Shown here piece by piece: positions 1 to 13,300 of a stretch of DNA of 64,000 bases. This stretch comes from Scolanthus callimorphus. Its lineage: Eukaryota; Cnidaria; Anthozoa; Actiniaria; Edwardsiidae. Position 1 is the stretch's first letter. Each line of letters opens with the position of its first letter. Position numbers and translations under genes: made by a program. The stretch lies in assembly GCA_033964015.1 (NCBI GenBank), contig CM066916.1, forward strand, positions 10,394,501 to 10,458,500, read 5' to 3'. The notes under the pieces were generated by a model, which was given only the letters and a program-made list of their open reading frames with translations, searched no databases and had not been told where the DNA came from.

Positions 1-2390
1 GCATCCAAAGAAGACAATAATCAATCAACGACAAACGCAAGCGACGACAAGTTTATCAAACCCTGGAATTCTGTGAAAATTCCAGCAAGTTTAAAAGTAA
101 TCCGTGATGCTGCACCTCGATTCTGGATGATTACTACTTGCCCTGATTCTTGGCCCAAAGACGAGGTATACCGTAACTGTACTGTCATACCACATGGCCT
201 AAGCATCACCAGGAAAAATATCAAGACCACAGCGGCCAGAGCAATTCCCGTGTTCACAGATGATGGTTTTATCTACCGCAACAAGTATTGTGCATTATGC
301 CACGGGAAGAACAACACGACATCCTATCATTATGAGTTTCTTTGCATGACGAAGCTACATGTCCGGAAAGGGTACAATATGACTGAAGAAGATTTACAGG
401 ACTATCGCACCCGATTCTGCAACACGTTTTCCTGGTCTGCCCATCCTGGCCAGCCTCGACGAAGAAGTCCAATTATTAGGTTCATGCCAAACATAAAGGG
501 TTCTTGTCCAAGCGGAACCGCGGCGGAATTAAATCGAAATTGTACCACTGCTATTCCAGGTGTGGTTATAAAGTTTGTCCAAAGATACAGGAATATTTAC
601 TGTGCTGCTTGTCATCGAGAAACAGACGTCGTTTGCGCTATAGCATCATTCTGTCCCTCATGTGGTTTTCCTAGTCCTTCATTTTCACATGTTTTGTATC
701 CCCTTAGAAGGCCTCGCGTCTCAGCTGCAATACCGCCCAAAGGGATAACAATGCCTCCAATTACCATGCCGCCCTTAGGACCGCCCCGTCCCTTACCACC
801 CCAGACATCTCTTTCTCCAATTACCATGCCGCCCTTAGGACCGCCACGTCCCTTACCACCCCAGACATCTCTTTCTACGGCGTCTTCTTCACAAATTATA
901 ACACCAACTAAAACAACGACCAATACTCAGTTTCAAGTAACACAACCAAAGCGTCCAACCAACCTATCGTATACTTCAATCGTGCATTCGGTGAACACAC
1001 AAGTCCTTACTCACGACAGCTACTTTAGTAGAGTCGTCATCTTCCTAAGATCTTCACGACTAATAATGACTTTCCTCGGTCCGATCCGTTGGAGTGGCTC
1101 GCCGACTTGTTCAATGAAAGTTTCAATAAAACACAAATCTACAAAACCACGGTCGTTGAAAACCCGCCTGGAGTAACTCTGATATTTTACTTCAACTTCG
1201 GAAATAAGCAACACAGCTTTCAAGAAACAACTAAACTTCGCAAACTTCTCTCTTCCAAAAGAATCTGGGGAAATCATATTGTTGAAGTAATAAACGAAAG
1301 AGTGAGATGCCGCATAAAGAATACCTACAAAGGTAATAAAGTTGTGAATGCAAGTATCATGTTCTGTGTACAAGATAGCTGGGACAACAGATGTAAAGGT
1401 GCGTCAGTTCCACTAAGGGTCCAGGACTACAAACGCTATGATCACGGGTTGCTCTATCAAAACTCTACTGGACTGCTCTTTACTCCTTTACACTACAAGA
1501 CTGTTAATGGAACTGTTTTTCTCTGTGATATTCGAGGTATTGGTTTGTTGACAAGACAGGAACTGTTTGATCCGCCTTCTCTGAGGTGGATGACTCTGAT
1601 AGGAATTGCGCTGTCTGTACTGAGTTTGGTGTACGTCCTCGTCACTTATTCCATATTCAAGGAACTCCGCACGCCTCCTGGAGTAAATACCATGAATCTG
1701 AGCGCTGCTATCTTGCTGACCCAGTTGCTGGGGTTGACGAGTGGTCTGCCCCGATCGAGTTACCCTGTGTTGTGCACGGCATACGCTGTTATGCTGCACT
1801 ACCTCTTCCTCGTCTCCTTCGCATGGATCTCGGTCATAGCCTTTAACACATGGAAAGACTTCAGTTCATTCATGATGTCCGAGCGCGCAGCCACTGGAAA
1901 GCTGATCCTTCGAGTTGCACTAACATGGCTTCTCCCGCTTGTTTACACGTCAATCTGCGTGGCTCTCGACCAATCAGGTGTCGTGCACATCGGCTATGGC
2001 AGCCCTGTTATTTGCTGGATCACCGACCCGATATCCAAACTGTACTTCTTTGCAGTACCGTTGGGGGTCTTGTTCACCTGGAATGTGATCTTTTTCGGTT
2101 TCACAGTCAGAGCTATTGCACTTTCAGTCAAGCAAACCGCGCGAGTGTTGGAGCACGCACAGAAGAGAAGGCAGTTCTACATCTACTTGCGGATCGGGTC
2201 GCTGATGGGATTTACCTGGGTGTTCGGTTTTGCCGCAAAAGTATGGACACATCTGCTGTATCCCTTTGTGATGCTCAGCACTCTACAAGGTGTCTACATC
2301 GCCCTCGCCTTCGGCTTCAACCAGCGCATCAGAGCCCTGTATGCCGCTCGCTTTCATTGCAGGAGAATCATCAAAACAACGACGCAGTAG
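1..2390 (+). CDS. Class B (Methuselah/secretin-like) 7TM receptor, 5' partial
   Basis: The reading frame is open from base 1, so the N-terminus lies outside the window. The first part (frame of base 1) is an extracellular region with a twice-repeated cysteine module: each copy has a CP..., an NCT and a YRNxYCAxCH motif (CxxCH at 289-303 and 601-615). A Pro-rich linker follows, with a 60-bp tandem duplication. The second part (frame of base 1032, to the TAG at 2388) carries seven hydrophobic segments from about 1587 to 2330. It includes the class-B-like stretch RTPPGVNTMNLS after TM1 and a short basic tail. I see no GPS cleavage motif before TM1. The two parts are in different frames. Either a 95-bp GT-AG intron (937-1031) joins them in frame, or one base has been lost near 1029. 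The role is probably plasma-membrane signalling; the ligand is unknown. It is convergent with the ABC transporter downstream. Confidence 0.8.
757..876 (+). repeat. 60-bp tandem duplication inside the GPCR linker
   Basis: Two 60-bp units, 757-816 and 817-876, differ at one visible base. They encode two identical 20-residue Pro-rich blocks (PITMPPLGPP...) in the extracellular linker. The unit keeps frame, so it is a recent in-frame expansion. Confidence 0.9.
937..1031 (+). other. Possible short intron (or frameshift site) in the GPCR
   Basis: The donor reads CAA|GTAACA and the acceptor ACTTTAGTAG|AG. Removing these 95 bases joins the ectodomain frame to the 7TM frame without a stop. The alternative is one missing base near 1029, where the 7TM frame first opens after a TAG at 1029-1031. 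cDNA would decide between the two. Confidence 0.45.
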
Positions 2391-4326
2391 AAAGGATTTC
2401 ACAGATACCACAGATGACTGACATATGTTTATGTATAATGACAACATAATATGTAAAATCTGAAATACTCAAGAGTCCGATAGTAGAATCGATAGAATGT
2501 ATCTCTTGGTTCTATTGGTTGGTTGGCATCTCGGTGCATGTAGATTTTATTACTCTGGCAATTTGCCTGTGCATCCTAGTTCACCGATCGATCATAATAA
2601 CCTGAGGTTAATACAAGAATCGAACCTTTAAATAACGCTGTAAAAATATATTTCATGTCCGACATTTCGGCATGTGCTACCTTTGTCAAGTAGACAAAGC
2701 ATAAACCGCGCTCGCCTAGTTCACATGTAGTCCATTCGGTGCTAATGTTCTAAATATGATAAGTCTCATCTCCCGATCCCTTGACGTGCTGCTTCGTCCA
2801 TGAACTTTGATCGCAATAAGTTCACTTGCATGTCTTGCCTGTCATGTCTGGTGCTACAGAAATACCTAGGAACAGGGAGATCATTGTTACTACGAGTTAC
2901 ATCGAGGCGGTGCTCCCTGAAACGGTCGCCTAGGCGTCGTTTCGTTTCGCCACTGAGAATGTATGGTCACCCCAGGAGAAATTGCGCAGTCTTTACTGAG
3001 GCTCTCTTAGTCTGAGGGAATAGACGATTCGAGCTATAACGCACGCGCGCGCTGCATGTCGGTAGATGTGGGGCATTTGTCGAACAAACTGTTAAAAAAG
3101 CGCGCGCTGCATTCTGGTACAAGAGGTCGGGTTGAACCTTGCAATATATAGTATAAATAGAGCTAATTTCAGAAAACTTTGTCATGAAGCCGTCCGCGCC
3201 TAGAGCGCAATGTTGTGTGGGTAGGTGGCTTTGAATCGAAACGAAAGGTCGACTGCTTTTAAACTGAGTTGTATTTAAATACAACTTTTTTAAAAAATAT
3301 ATTGGAAGGATGAACCAATTTTGCTTCTTCTTCGGTTCTTTTCAAATGAACACTGCAACCAGCATGTTTGCCCGAAACAGCTTTTTCTGCATTTTAATTT
3401 TAGAAATGAAAGTTAATGTGCATGCTACGATGTATGTTCTGTTTAGATCGTAGAGTGATTATTACAATTTGTAGCAACCTTGCAGTCATGATTGTCGACG
3501 CAAATAAAATAAAGCATAGTATCTATCTTGTGCATTTTTACTCATTTTTCCTAATAAGAAATCTAATTCTCTTTTTTCTCTTTAGTTTTGTATTTTCTGT
3601 GATCCAGTCAGCACGGAGCTTGTAAACAATAAAAATCGTTTTTATGCTGAGGTAGGAATCTCTCTATGTTTAAGCCTTATAAGGCTGCATTCATTATGTA
3701 TACTACAGGGGGGGGGGGGGGGGGGGGGGGGGGGGTGGGTGGGGGGGGGCAGAGGATTTTTTTTGACAATGCAAAATTTTCAGATCCCCCAAGCCACAAC
3801 ATATTTTTTTACGAATCCCCCCTCTTGGTCAAAAGGAAAAAACAACCTCAGCCGCTTTGCAAGCGTGCTACCCTCGCCTTTTCTTCTCAAGAACTAAGAC
3901 AAGCCCCCTTTCCTTTGCAAATCCTTCTTAATATTCCACAGTTCAACATATTTTCATTTATTTATTTAGAGGTTTCTGTCACGCAAATAACGAAGACAAT
4001 GAAGTACAGGACGGAGACGTACAAATGGTGATTTACATACATGGCAAATCTTGAGTGAAATAATAAATTATAAATAAGCAATAAAAGAGAAAAAAACTAG
4101 CAGCAGTTCATGTTATAAGATCTGCAGTTAGTGCAGATGAATTTCCATGTCCTGACCCTATCAGAGTCATAGTCCGATCCCAGTTAAAAAAAATACAGGT
4201 TTGTGATTTATTTTTTAAAGCAGTAAGAGAGGGAGATTGTTTGACATTTAAATGCAGTTTGTGTCATTATTAAAAGTGGATTCTGAAAGCCATGATCTGG
4301 GGTGAACCGTTTATGCAAAACTCAGG
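2391..4326. other. Convergent intergenic region, GPCR / ABC transporter
   Basis: This holds the 3' flanks of two converging genes. It is AT-rich, with several AATAAA-like hexamers around 3500-3640. A G-tract repeat starts at 3708 and is followed by poly-T and C-rich patches. I see no coding exon. The open frame across the G tract is only glycine codons from the homopolymer. Confidence 0.6.
3708..3749 (+). repeat. Poly-G tract
   Basis: A run of G interrupted by a few T, followed by TTTTTTTT and, 40-90 bp on, C-rich patches. It resembles the cores of the G-tract MITEs elsewhere in the window, but I could not define terminal inverted repeats here. Confidence 0.8.
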
Positions 4327-7300
4327 CTATTTTGTATGCTGAGTGCTGGAGTGGTACAACCGCGAAAACAAGCTGTCGTGTTGACCGAGGAGCTCACTTG
4401 GCGAACCATTTTCTACTATTCGTCCCTTGTCAATAACTATTATACGATCATAATCCAGCAGGGCGTGAATACGATGCGCTACACAAATCACAGTTCGATT
4501 TCTAAACGCGGTCGCTACGGTTTTGTGAATAACTTGGTCAGTATGAATATCCACATTAGCTGTAGCTTCATCCATAACTAAAATCTTATTCCTCTGCAGA
4601 GTCGCGCGGATCAGGCAGATCAGCTGCCGCTGACCACAACTCAGGTTGTTTCCAGCCTCTGTTATTTCATACTCCAATTTGTCCGGAAGACCACATACGA
4701 ATTCCTTGAGCTGCATCTCATCTAAAGACTTCCATATCTGGGCATCGGAGAGTTTGTCTAGGGGGTCAAGACTCCGTCTTAGTGTTCCACTAAAAAGAAC
4801 TGGATCTTGAGGCACCAGAGAAACCGCACGTCTTGCTTCTTGGATGTTCAAACTGCAGATATCAAAGCATCTATAACGACGTTCCCTGTTGGTTCCTCTA
4901 TTCGAAACAAAGCGGCGACTAGAGATGATTTCCCAGCACCAGTCCGTCCAACAACGCCAACCTTCTCTCCTGGTGGAATCACAGCGCTGATATTTTTTAA
5001 AGCCGGAATAGTATTGTCTTGATAGCTCAAGCCGACATTTTCAAGTCTGAGAGCTCCCCTACTGGGCCATCCGTTTGGAGGCAGTGTTCTGCAATCGTAC
5101 CCTGCTTCGGGGTTAAGTTTGGTGTACGTTAGGACTCTTTCTACGGATATCATCTTGTTTTCTATGTAGGTAATTTCGCGAACAGCCCACTGGATGGTGG
5201 CACCTAATGGGATAGCGTATGTCAAGGCGAGACCTGCCATTGCTAAAACAAAAGGACAATATGAATTTAATGGTGATGAAGGATTTACTGGAAAATATGT
5301 CTTTAGGATAAAAACGCGAACCTAAGATTCTATTTTAAGGCCAATGTGCTGTGATAAAGCTATTTAGGCCACCGGTACATAGGCATATCAGAAAACTCTG
5401 TGAAATATTTTGGTCATACGTGATGCCCATCGGGCAGATAATTTGCTTATGTCATTTCCCAATATCTACTTGACCCTGTAAATCTTTAAATTTTGTACAA
5501 CTGAGGGAACCAATCTGATTTACAGAACAACAGGCGCGTTTCTGCATTTCTTTTCTGCATCTCATTTGTCAGCGGGCTGCATTCCTGGCGAAGAAAATGG
5601 ACGACAACGTGCGCTTCTGCGTAGATTATCGCAGCTTAAACTAAGTCCCTAAGTGAAACGCCTATCCATTGATGCGGACTAACGAAATGTGCGAACAGCA
5701 GAAAAGGCACGTGTTATGAAGATAGACTCTAGACAAATACACAGTTTGATGGTAACGGAGCATCCAGTCTCCCGGATGCCAAGGACGTGTCCTCAACAGT
5801 AGTCGAAGCCGATATTATGTCATTCTCGGCATTAGTAGATTCACTAAAAACAACGACAACATGGCTCCAAACCAAACCTTACCAGGCAAGAAGATAAGAA
5901 GACAGATATCTAGATTGTCACAGTTAAACAAGCTGAGAGAAGTCCCAGTCTTTGGGGGAGCCCACTTAGAAGTTTCCATACGTTGTTTAGAAACACGCTT
6001 ATTAAAGGGTCCTAGCAACATTCTGACTCGGATAAAGCATCCATTTCCATCGGCTGATTAAGGAAAATTTCGAGATTTCTACATGTAATTCGTCACCTAA
6101 TATCGAACGAAAACAATAACAAAGGAGTTGCTGACTATGGCTCTTTAAGGAGAGAGGGATGCAACACAAATAAATATCTGAGGACGGTAATTGCGATATT
6201 TTTTCATTCCAGATACGGCATGATGAAGTCTTACCGGATGACGCGTGTTTTTACATAGTCTACAGATTCCTTTTGGTCAACAATTTACCCAAATGATTTT
6301 CAAGTACGATTTCCTAGTCTGAAGTAAGTATTTAGTGATAGACCTATCCGTTAATCACCCTTTGTTAAAAGAGGAGGATACAGCGGTTTCGGAGGCTTGT
6401 GGAAGTGATCCGAAATCTGAGAAAATTATTGACTGCTCCACAATACTATTTACGTTCTGCACAGCTCGAGGTTTTGCTCACTTGTGAGGTGCGGCTTCTA
6501 ACCAGCATTTAATTTGGATGGCGAGCGTTAAGGATGGAGATGGGGCCAACACCACGGGCGGAAAATAGCGACTTAATAGTATTATTATATAGCTCGTGTT
6601 TATTCGATCAAAGCACGCGCTCTGATTGGTTCTATCATGGTCACGTGGCGGGCAACAATTTTCAATGTAGCCCGCGCGGGCTACATTGAAAATTGTTGCC
6701 CGCGCGCGGGAGACGTCGCTAGAGCGAGAAATTTCGGCGGACTATATTTTTACACCGAATTTTCTTTTTGCTATATAATAAAACACTTAATGACTGCATC
6801 CTCGGGAAACAGCGAGTTTTGTTTTCCCTCGAATTTCGATGTTTCCCTCGACTTCGTCTCGGGAAACATCGAGATTCTCGGGAAAACAAAACTCGCTGTT
6901 TCCCTCGGAAGCAGTCATTAAGTGTATAATATACACTTAATGATTGCTCCCGAAGTAAACAGCGAATTTTGTTTCCCCGAGAATCTCGATGTTTCCCGAG
7001 ACGAAGTCGAATTAAATGCTTCTAATCAGCATTTAATTTGGATGGCGAGCGTTAAGGATGGAGATGGGGCCAACACCACGGGCGGAAAATAGCGACTTAA
7101 TAGTAATATACACTTAATGACTGCTCCCGAAGTAAACAGCGAGTTTTGTTTCCAGAATCTCGATGTTTCCCGAGACGAAGTCGAGGGAAACATCGAGATT
7201 CGAGGGAAAACAAAACTCGCTGTTTCCCGAGGATGCAGTCATTAAGTGTTTTATTATATAGCAAAAAGGAAATTCGGTGTAAAAAAAAGAAAATACGGTA

Positions 7301-10300
7301 AAAAATAGTCCGCCGAAATTTTTCGTTCTAGCGATGTCGCCCGCGCGGGCAACAATTTCTTTTAACATTGAATTTGTAGCCCGCCACGTGACCATGATAG
7401 AACCAATCAGAGCGCGCGCTTTGATCGAGTAAACACGAGCTATATAATAACTTCAGTAACTTACCCGGGTCCGACGAGACCAGCAACGAGGCAATAGCAA
7501 CACAAACGGTATAAGATACTGATATGAGCTCCAAACGCAACGCCAACCACCTGTTACATCCCAGTAGAGCCAGCCATGCGCGACTATGCACGTTTTGATA
7601 CCTTCAAGAAAGAAGAAGATCAGCTAAAACGTCTCCACCTTTCATAATGTCTGTACTTTTTTTACCACGCCACAGAAAATACAGCCAATCAGAATGCAGG
7701 AATTGCGTTGTATATTCGGTGGTATTCTTCTCGACCTTCCTAACGTGCACTGTATTTACGTAAAACGATGCTTTTAATTTTCTGTAGTATGCCACTCGAA
7801 AGCATTTTATGACTAGTATGTATACCGCAATATCTACACCGTCCCCACTGGAGAGAAACACATGTTCTGTCGATAGTTGAACATGAATGTTTGCCCGCTT
7901 ATGTTTGTAGTTTGGCGCCGTTGGTGAGTGGAAAATCAGTAGAATATACTAGCATGGGTCTAGATTTCATACTTACTTGTAAAGGTCATCCATGAAACGT
8001 TCCTGCATCCTCGCTGTCCTTATCGTCACCAGACCTCGCAAGGTTGTGGAGAAGAGCGCGTAGACTGGGCTCCTTTTGACTGCCTCTAGTCGTGAAACCT
8101 CCATTGTTGTCTTCAGATAGTATCTAAGTAATGTGATGAAAAAGCGTCGCAAAGCAATTTAACATTACAATTGCGTTCTGACTAAAGGTCCGCTTACACT
8201 TTCAATCGCGCGAGTCGCGGCGATTTTTCTTACAAGTACGCGTCAATTCAAAATCACTAATGTAAACTAAGTGCAACTCGGCGCGATTTGCCGCAATTTT
8301 TGTCGCGTGATGTCGCGGAGATTTCAAACATGTTCGAAACTCTTTGCAACATGTTCCCTGTTAACGGTCCGTTAACAGGGAATGCAACATGATGCAGTTT
8401 GAAGAAAAGAGAGCACAGACATCGCCAGTATTTGTATCTCGTTTACACAAGAGAGTTGGAATTGCAACTCGCGAGAAAAATCGCCGAGACAAACGCAACA
8501 AAAATCGCAAGTGCAATTTCACAGTTGCGCAACATCCTTTGTTTGAACCCGAAACATGGTTGACCTTGCACTGTTAGGGACGTGAAACTTGTAAGCATTA
8601 TAAAAGGACTGATTTGTATTCCTAGAGAATGAAGGTCTTTATCAGTGCCTGGTCAACCTTAACCTTTGTGTGACGCAGCAATTCGGAAACTGTTAAAAAG
8701 TATATTGTTTCCTCACTGTTTTCCTCGCAACTCAGTGGTCGTCGTCAGAAAAAAAAGCATATATTCATATTATTTACACCTTTTTGTAATGTATCCCGGT
8801 GGCGAAAGACGAGAGAACTGATAAAGGTATCGGCATTGGTGTTGGCCAATTTAGCTCATTTCAAAAGGTACTTTATACCGTGTATCCAAAGTGTTACTTC
8901 GCCCGGTACTCTATAAATAATGAACGGTCCCTTAGGACACTCATCTGATCATCTGAAATATGCTCTATGACCTTTTTTCCTAATAATATTGGTCTGACAG
9001 TAAAATTTGCGCAAAGAGTAAATGCGCTTACCTGCTCAAGCGTCCACATAGATAAACCAGTGGAATACCAGCGATGATCACCCAATAATTTGTCACGGAG
9101 ACAAGAATAACTGTGGCTATCACATAGATCGAGTGCTGAATGCCATCAAACATTAGACGTGGGAGCTCCTCATCCATGATCCCAATGTCCCGAGAAAACC
9201 TATTGAGGATTCGTCCCGCGGGATTGACGTGAAAGAAATGCATTGGTACTCGAAGGACAGCGTGCACCAGCCTCTGGTGGAGTTTCTGTGAAGCTCTAAG
9301 TAACGTGATGAAGTACAGGCATGTGACGATGGCTGCTAGTAGGAGGGTGATACCTATCATGCCGACGTAGAGTAACACCGGGGCGTCGTTGCGCTGTTGC
9401 TGCGGCGACAAATGAGTCCAGAGAGCAAGCCACCAATCGGTCATAATGTAAGACGCTGTGTGAAAGATTTCAAAGTTACATCAAGAACAATGATAGCTTT
9501 TCGTCCATGCTAAAACACGAGGTTCCACTATGAAAGGGATAGCTCCTCTCACTTTTCACACTAGAATTTCAAATTATAATCAAGACAAGAAGTTTGGCAT
9601 GCAAGAAGTTTAAACTTTTTTGTCTCCTACGAACCACCTATCTCTTCAGACAACTGACAAATTAGTGTGATGTCTACTCGCATTTTCGGTCCCAAATTTT
9701 TAATTTCGCGCTGGCGATCTGAATAAATTATTCTCGCTCAGCGATGAACAAGAATCTTAGACGTAACAAAGAGCTGTATGTCTATATCAGGCTCGTATGC
9801 ATCCTGGAAATCCTGGATTTTCGTTTCCTTCCTGGAAAGTCCTTGAAAGTCTTGGAATTTTAAGGAAAATCCTGGAAAACTCCTGGAAAAATGTTCCAAC
9901 TCAAATGTGGTTGAATCAGTCAGTTTCGTGAATCTGATTTTGGGCTGCAAATTATGACATCCTCCAGACTTATCATGGCTTTTGGCGGGAGGAGGCAGAC
10001 TTCCTGGAAAATCCTGGATGTTTGTCATCCAGAAGGCGTTACGAACCCTGTATATTTGATAAGGAACTACATATCCAATCCAGGATGTTAATTTTACGTA
10101 CAGAACTGGAGTACAATTCGCGTGTATACCATGCACACTTTTGTGATTCACGATAAAGATTTTAACAAGCACGTGGCAGCCAAAAAGTATCCGGTAGCGC
10201 CATAAAATACCGTGTATCGTACCGATCATTCAACCATTTGCTCAAGCCAGGGAACAAAAACAAAATACTTTTGTAACAGCGAATATCATACAGCACTTCC

Positions 10301-13300
10301 AACTCATTCCTTATTTAGAAACATTTATTTGATCGACTGAGCAGAGTATTAATACCTTGGGAGATGCAGAAAAGTAGAGCAAGAGCAACCAGAGACACCA
10401 ATGGCAACCCCGCTCTGAGATACTCATAATACGTTCGCCAGTCAATCTTGCCAACAATACCATCATCTTCTTCCATATTCGGTCTCACAACTTTTGTTGG
10501 TCTGTCTTTAGTCTCTTCCAAATCTGAATACGTCAAAGGAGAAAAATGTACGATACCTAGTGACTTATGAACAGAAATGGGACACAAAATAAAACAGAGC
10601 AAAATTGGAACTCCCTGAAAGCCGCTGGTGACCCCAAGGTCTTTAGGAGCCAGCTTCCAGCTAGCCCATCTTACTAGCTTCTGACCCCCTACATTTAATC
10701 CTCTTATGAGGGGTTTGTAGTATGTTAAATAAATAAATAAAGTCTGCGCTACCAGTCAAACCAAACCCTTTGGTTGACTCTGTCATTTGCAACATGCATA
10801 CCAACATTTCATGTTGCTGTTGCGTTACACTATTCAGTTATAGTGGTTCTATATGACGCTTCCACCAGCAGAAACAATAACCAGGCCTGGGTACTGCACA
10901 CAACGGGACACGAGATGTTGTTATGTTGCGCAGACGGACTCAGCCAAGGTTCATAAGTTCCCCTGGCAACGCAGACTATAAGATTGTGGATATAGTAAAT
11001 TTTAAGATACACACCCCCGGGGCGCAAGATGCATTTGCAAAAGGGGGGTCACAGTTACTGAAATTCCCCTTACCTAGGCCCCTGTAGCCTCACTTTCATT
11101 TGACGTTGTCAGGTATAGCACATAGTCCACAATATGTGTCCATAACTTCTAGTAATTTTATGACATAAAACAAGGGCTGCCTCTCGCAAGTAAGCCTTGT
11201 AGAAGGCCAGAAACTTACCGTTCGAATTATCGTCCATCCTTTTACCATTGCAAATTTCGTTATTTTCCGTTACATAGTTTTTAAGCGTTGAAACATCTAT
11301 CTCGGCGAAGGTCCCTTGAGTGAGAATTCTTCCTGCTTCCATCACAATGACATGGTCTGCTTTCTTTAGGTCTCGAAGGTGATGAGTCACAAGCAACCGA
11401 GTGGTACCTGACAGCACTCCGTTGATGCAATGGTTTGAAATATGACGCCCGACTATGGCATCAACTTTGCTTAGTGGATCATCCAATAAGATGATATCCG
11501 CGCGGGAGTATACTGCGCGTGCTAGACTCACACGGGCACGCTGACCACCACTCAGTGTCAAACCGCGGGCTCCTATAATGCTTAAATCTCCGTGAGGTAA
11601 TTCCTTGAAATCTCGCTCCAGTGCGCATGCCCGAATGACTCTTGTGTAAAACATGGAATCGAAGTCCAAACCGAACAGGATATTATCTCGGATAGTCCCA
11701 GAGAAAACCCATGGATCCTGTGGGGTGTACGCTAACTCTCCTTCTGTCATCACATTGCCAGATTTGTGAGGGAGTTCTCTCAGTAGCGTCATCAACAAGG
11801 AACTTTTCCCCGACCCAACTGGACCTGTAATGGCCGTCAAACTTCCCTTCTCGATCTTCAAACAAATCTCCTCTATTGCATTCCCATTTGTTGCATTCCA
11901 TGTAGACGTTGTATTTTGAGCCTCTAAAGCAAAGTGTTTTAAATTCTTTTCATGGCTTCCTGCGTTTAACTTTTCCGGAGAGAGCATAAAACTCGAACGC
12001 AGTTCTTCCTTGAGCTTAACCATCTCTATGTCATATTTCTGGTATGTAAAAGTGTCCTCATCGTGGAGCAAAAGTTTCTCAATTCGTCGGAGTGAAACAG
12101 AGCATTCAAATAACAGCCTTATTGCACTTGCGCAGTAGTGTGAAACCGACTGGCGCAGAGCGACCATGAACGAGAGAACAGTGAAGACGTTGACGGGTGT
12201 TAGGGTCATCCCCGACCTCACCATGGAGACGAGGCTGATGAAGGAACTGAGGATGAGTGATAATTTGTACATTTGCTCAAGCACCACCACCACAGCTGTT
12301 TTCTGGCGAATAATACGCATTTCTTGGCTGGTTGGAAAGTAACAATATTTAAACAGTATTAGAACGGAGCACTACTAAACAATGATGAAAGCGCAACATA
12401 CTGCTAATGGGCAATTCCAGAAAATATATGTACCCCGGGGACGGGCGGCATTTGGAAATTCTGAATGGGAGGGGGGGTTTTCAAGCTTGGAATTTCCGAC
12501 TGCATGGGGGGGTTTTGAAGCTGGAAGCTAGGGTAACGTCTCAGGAATTCTATATGCATAGGGGGGTAAGCCATTTTGGAAATTCTGGATGCATGGGGGG
12601 GTCAAAAACTAATGCCGCCCGTGGTGGGGGTACATATATTTTCTGGAATTGCCCAATTGGGTTTTGTTTTGGACGCTGTAAAGTTGTGTATTACAATAGG
12701 GGTAAAACAGCTAATGGTTAAACATCAAAACTTTATTGCAATAAGCGGTGATATTACACATGCGTCGAATTTGTATTATATTAAGCGATGGTATTACATT
12801 AAGCGCTTATTACAGTAAGTTGGGATTATTACAGTAAGCAATTGATACCCCCCTCCCCTGCTAGCAGAGGCCTCTTTTCCTTAAAAAACTGGAACCGCCA
12901 GGAGTTATGATGATACATACCTCCTTCTTTTCCGAATCTCTTTTCCAATTGGCTCTTCCCAAGCGCTTGTTTTGATGGTCATTATCCCAGCTATTACCTG
13001 CACATGTGACAAAGACAATTTACTTTGAGAAAATAGGAGCGACCGCGGACCTTAAGTCCAAAACTTCCATTTCTTATGGGGCTTCTGTTACGCCTGTTAA
13101 TGCAAACTATCTGAACGTAACGGTATTTGCTCTTTTTGATGTGTATTCTGTCGTCGCGACGGCAGCCATCCAACAAAGCGAAAACCTCAGATGGTTTGAA
13201 CGGCGAAACCATGAGCCCAGTAACAAGGGCCTCCATCGGGTGTGCGAGGCACATTAGAATCTATTTTCACGAACGTAGATTTTGAATCCCGCAAGCATTG

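Noticed and set aside
289..303. CxxCH as cytochrome c haem site
   Set aside because: It is in the extracellular part of a 7TM receptor with other cysteines nearby and no cytochrome fold. Disulfides are more likely.
612..923. Minus-strand frame rich in Gly/Pro opposite the GPCR linker
   Set aside because: It is a shadow of the tandem Pro-rich repeat on the plus strand.
3666..4031. Open frame with a long glycine run across the poly-G tract
   Set aside because: The glycines come only from the homopolymer. The rest has no protein-like features and no splice or start context.
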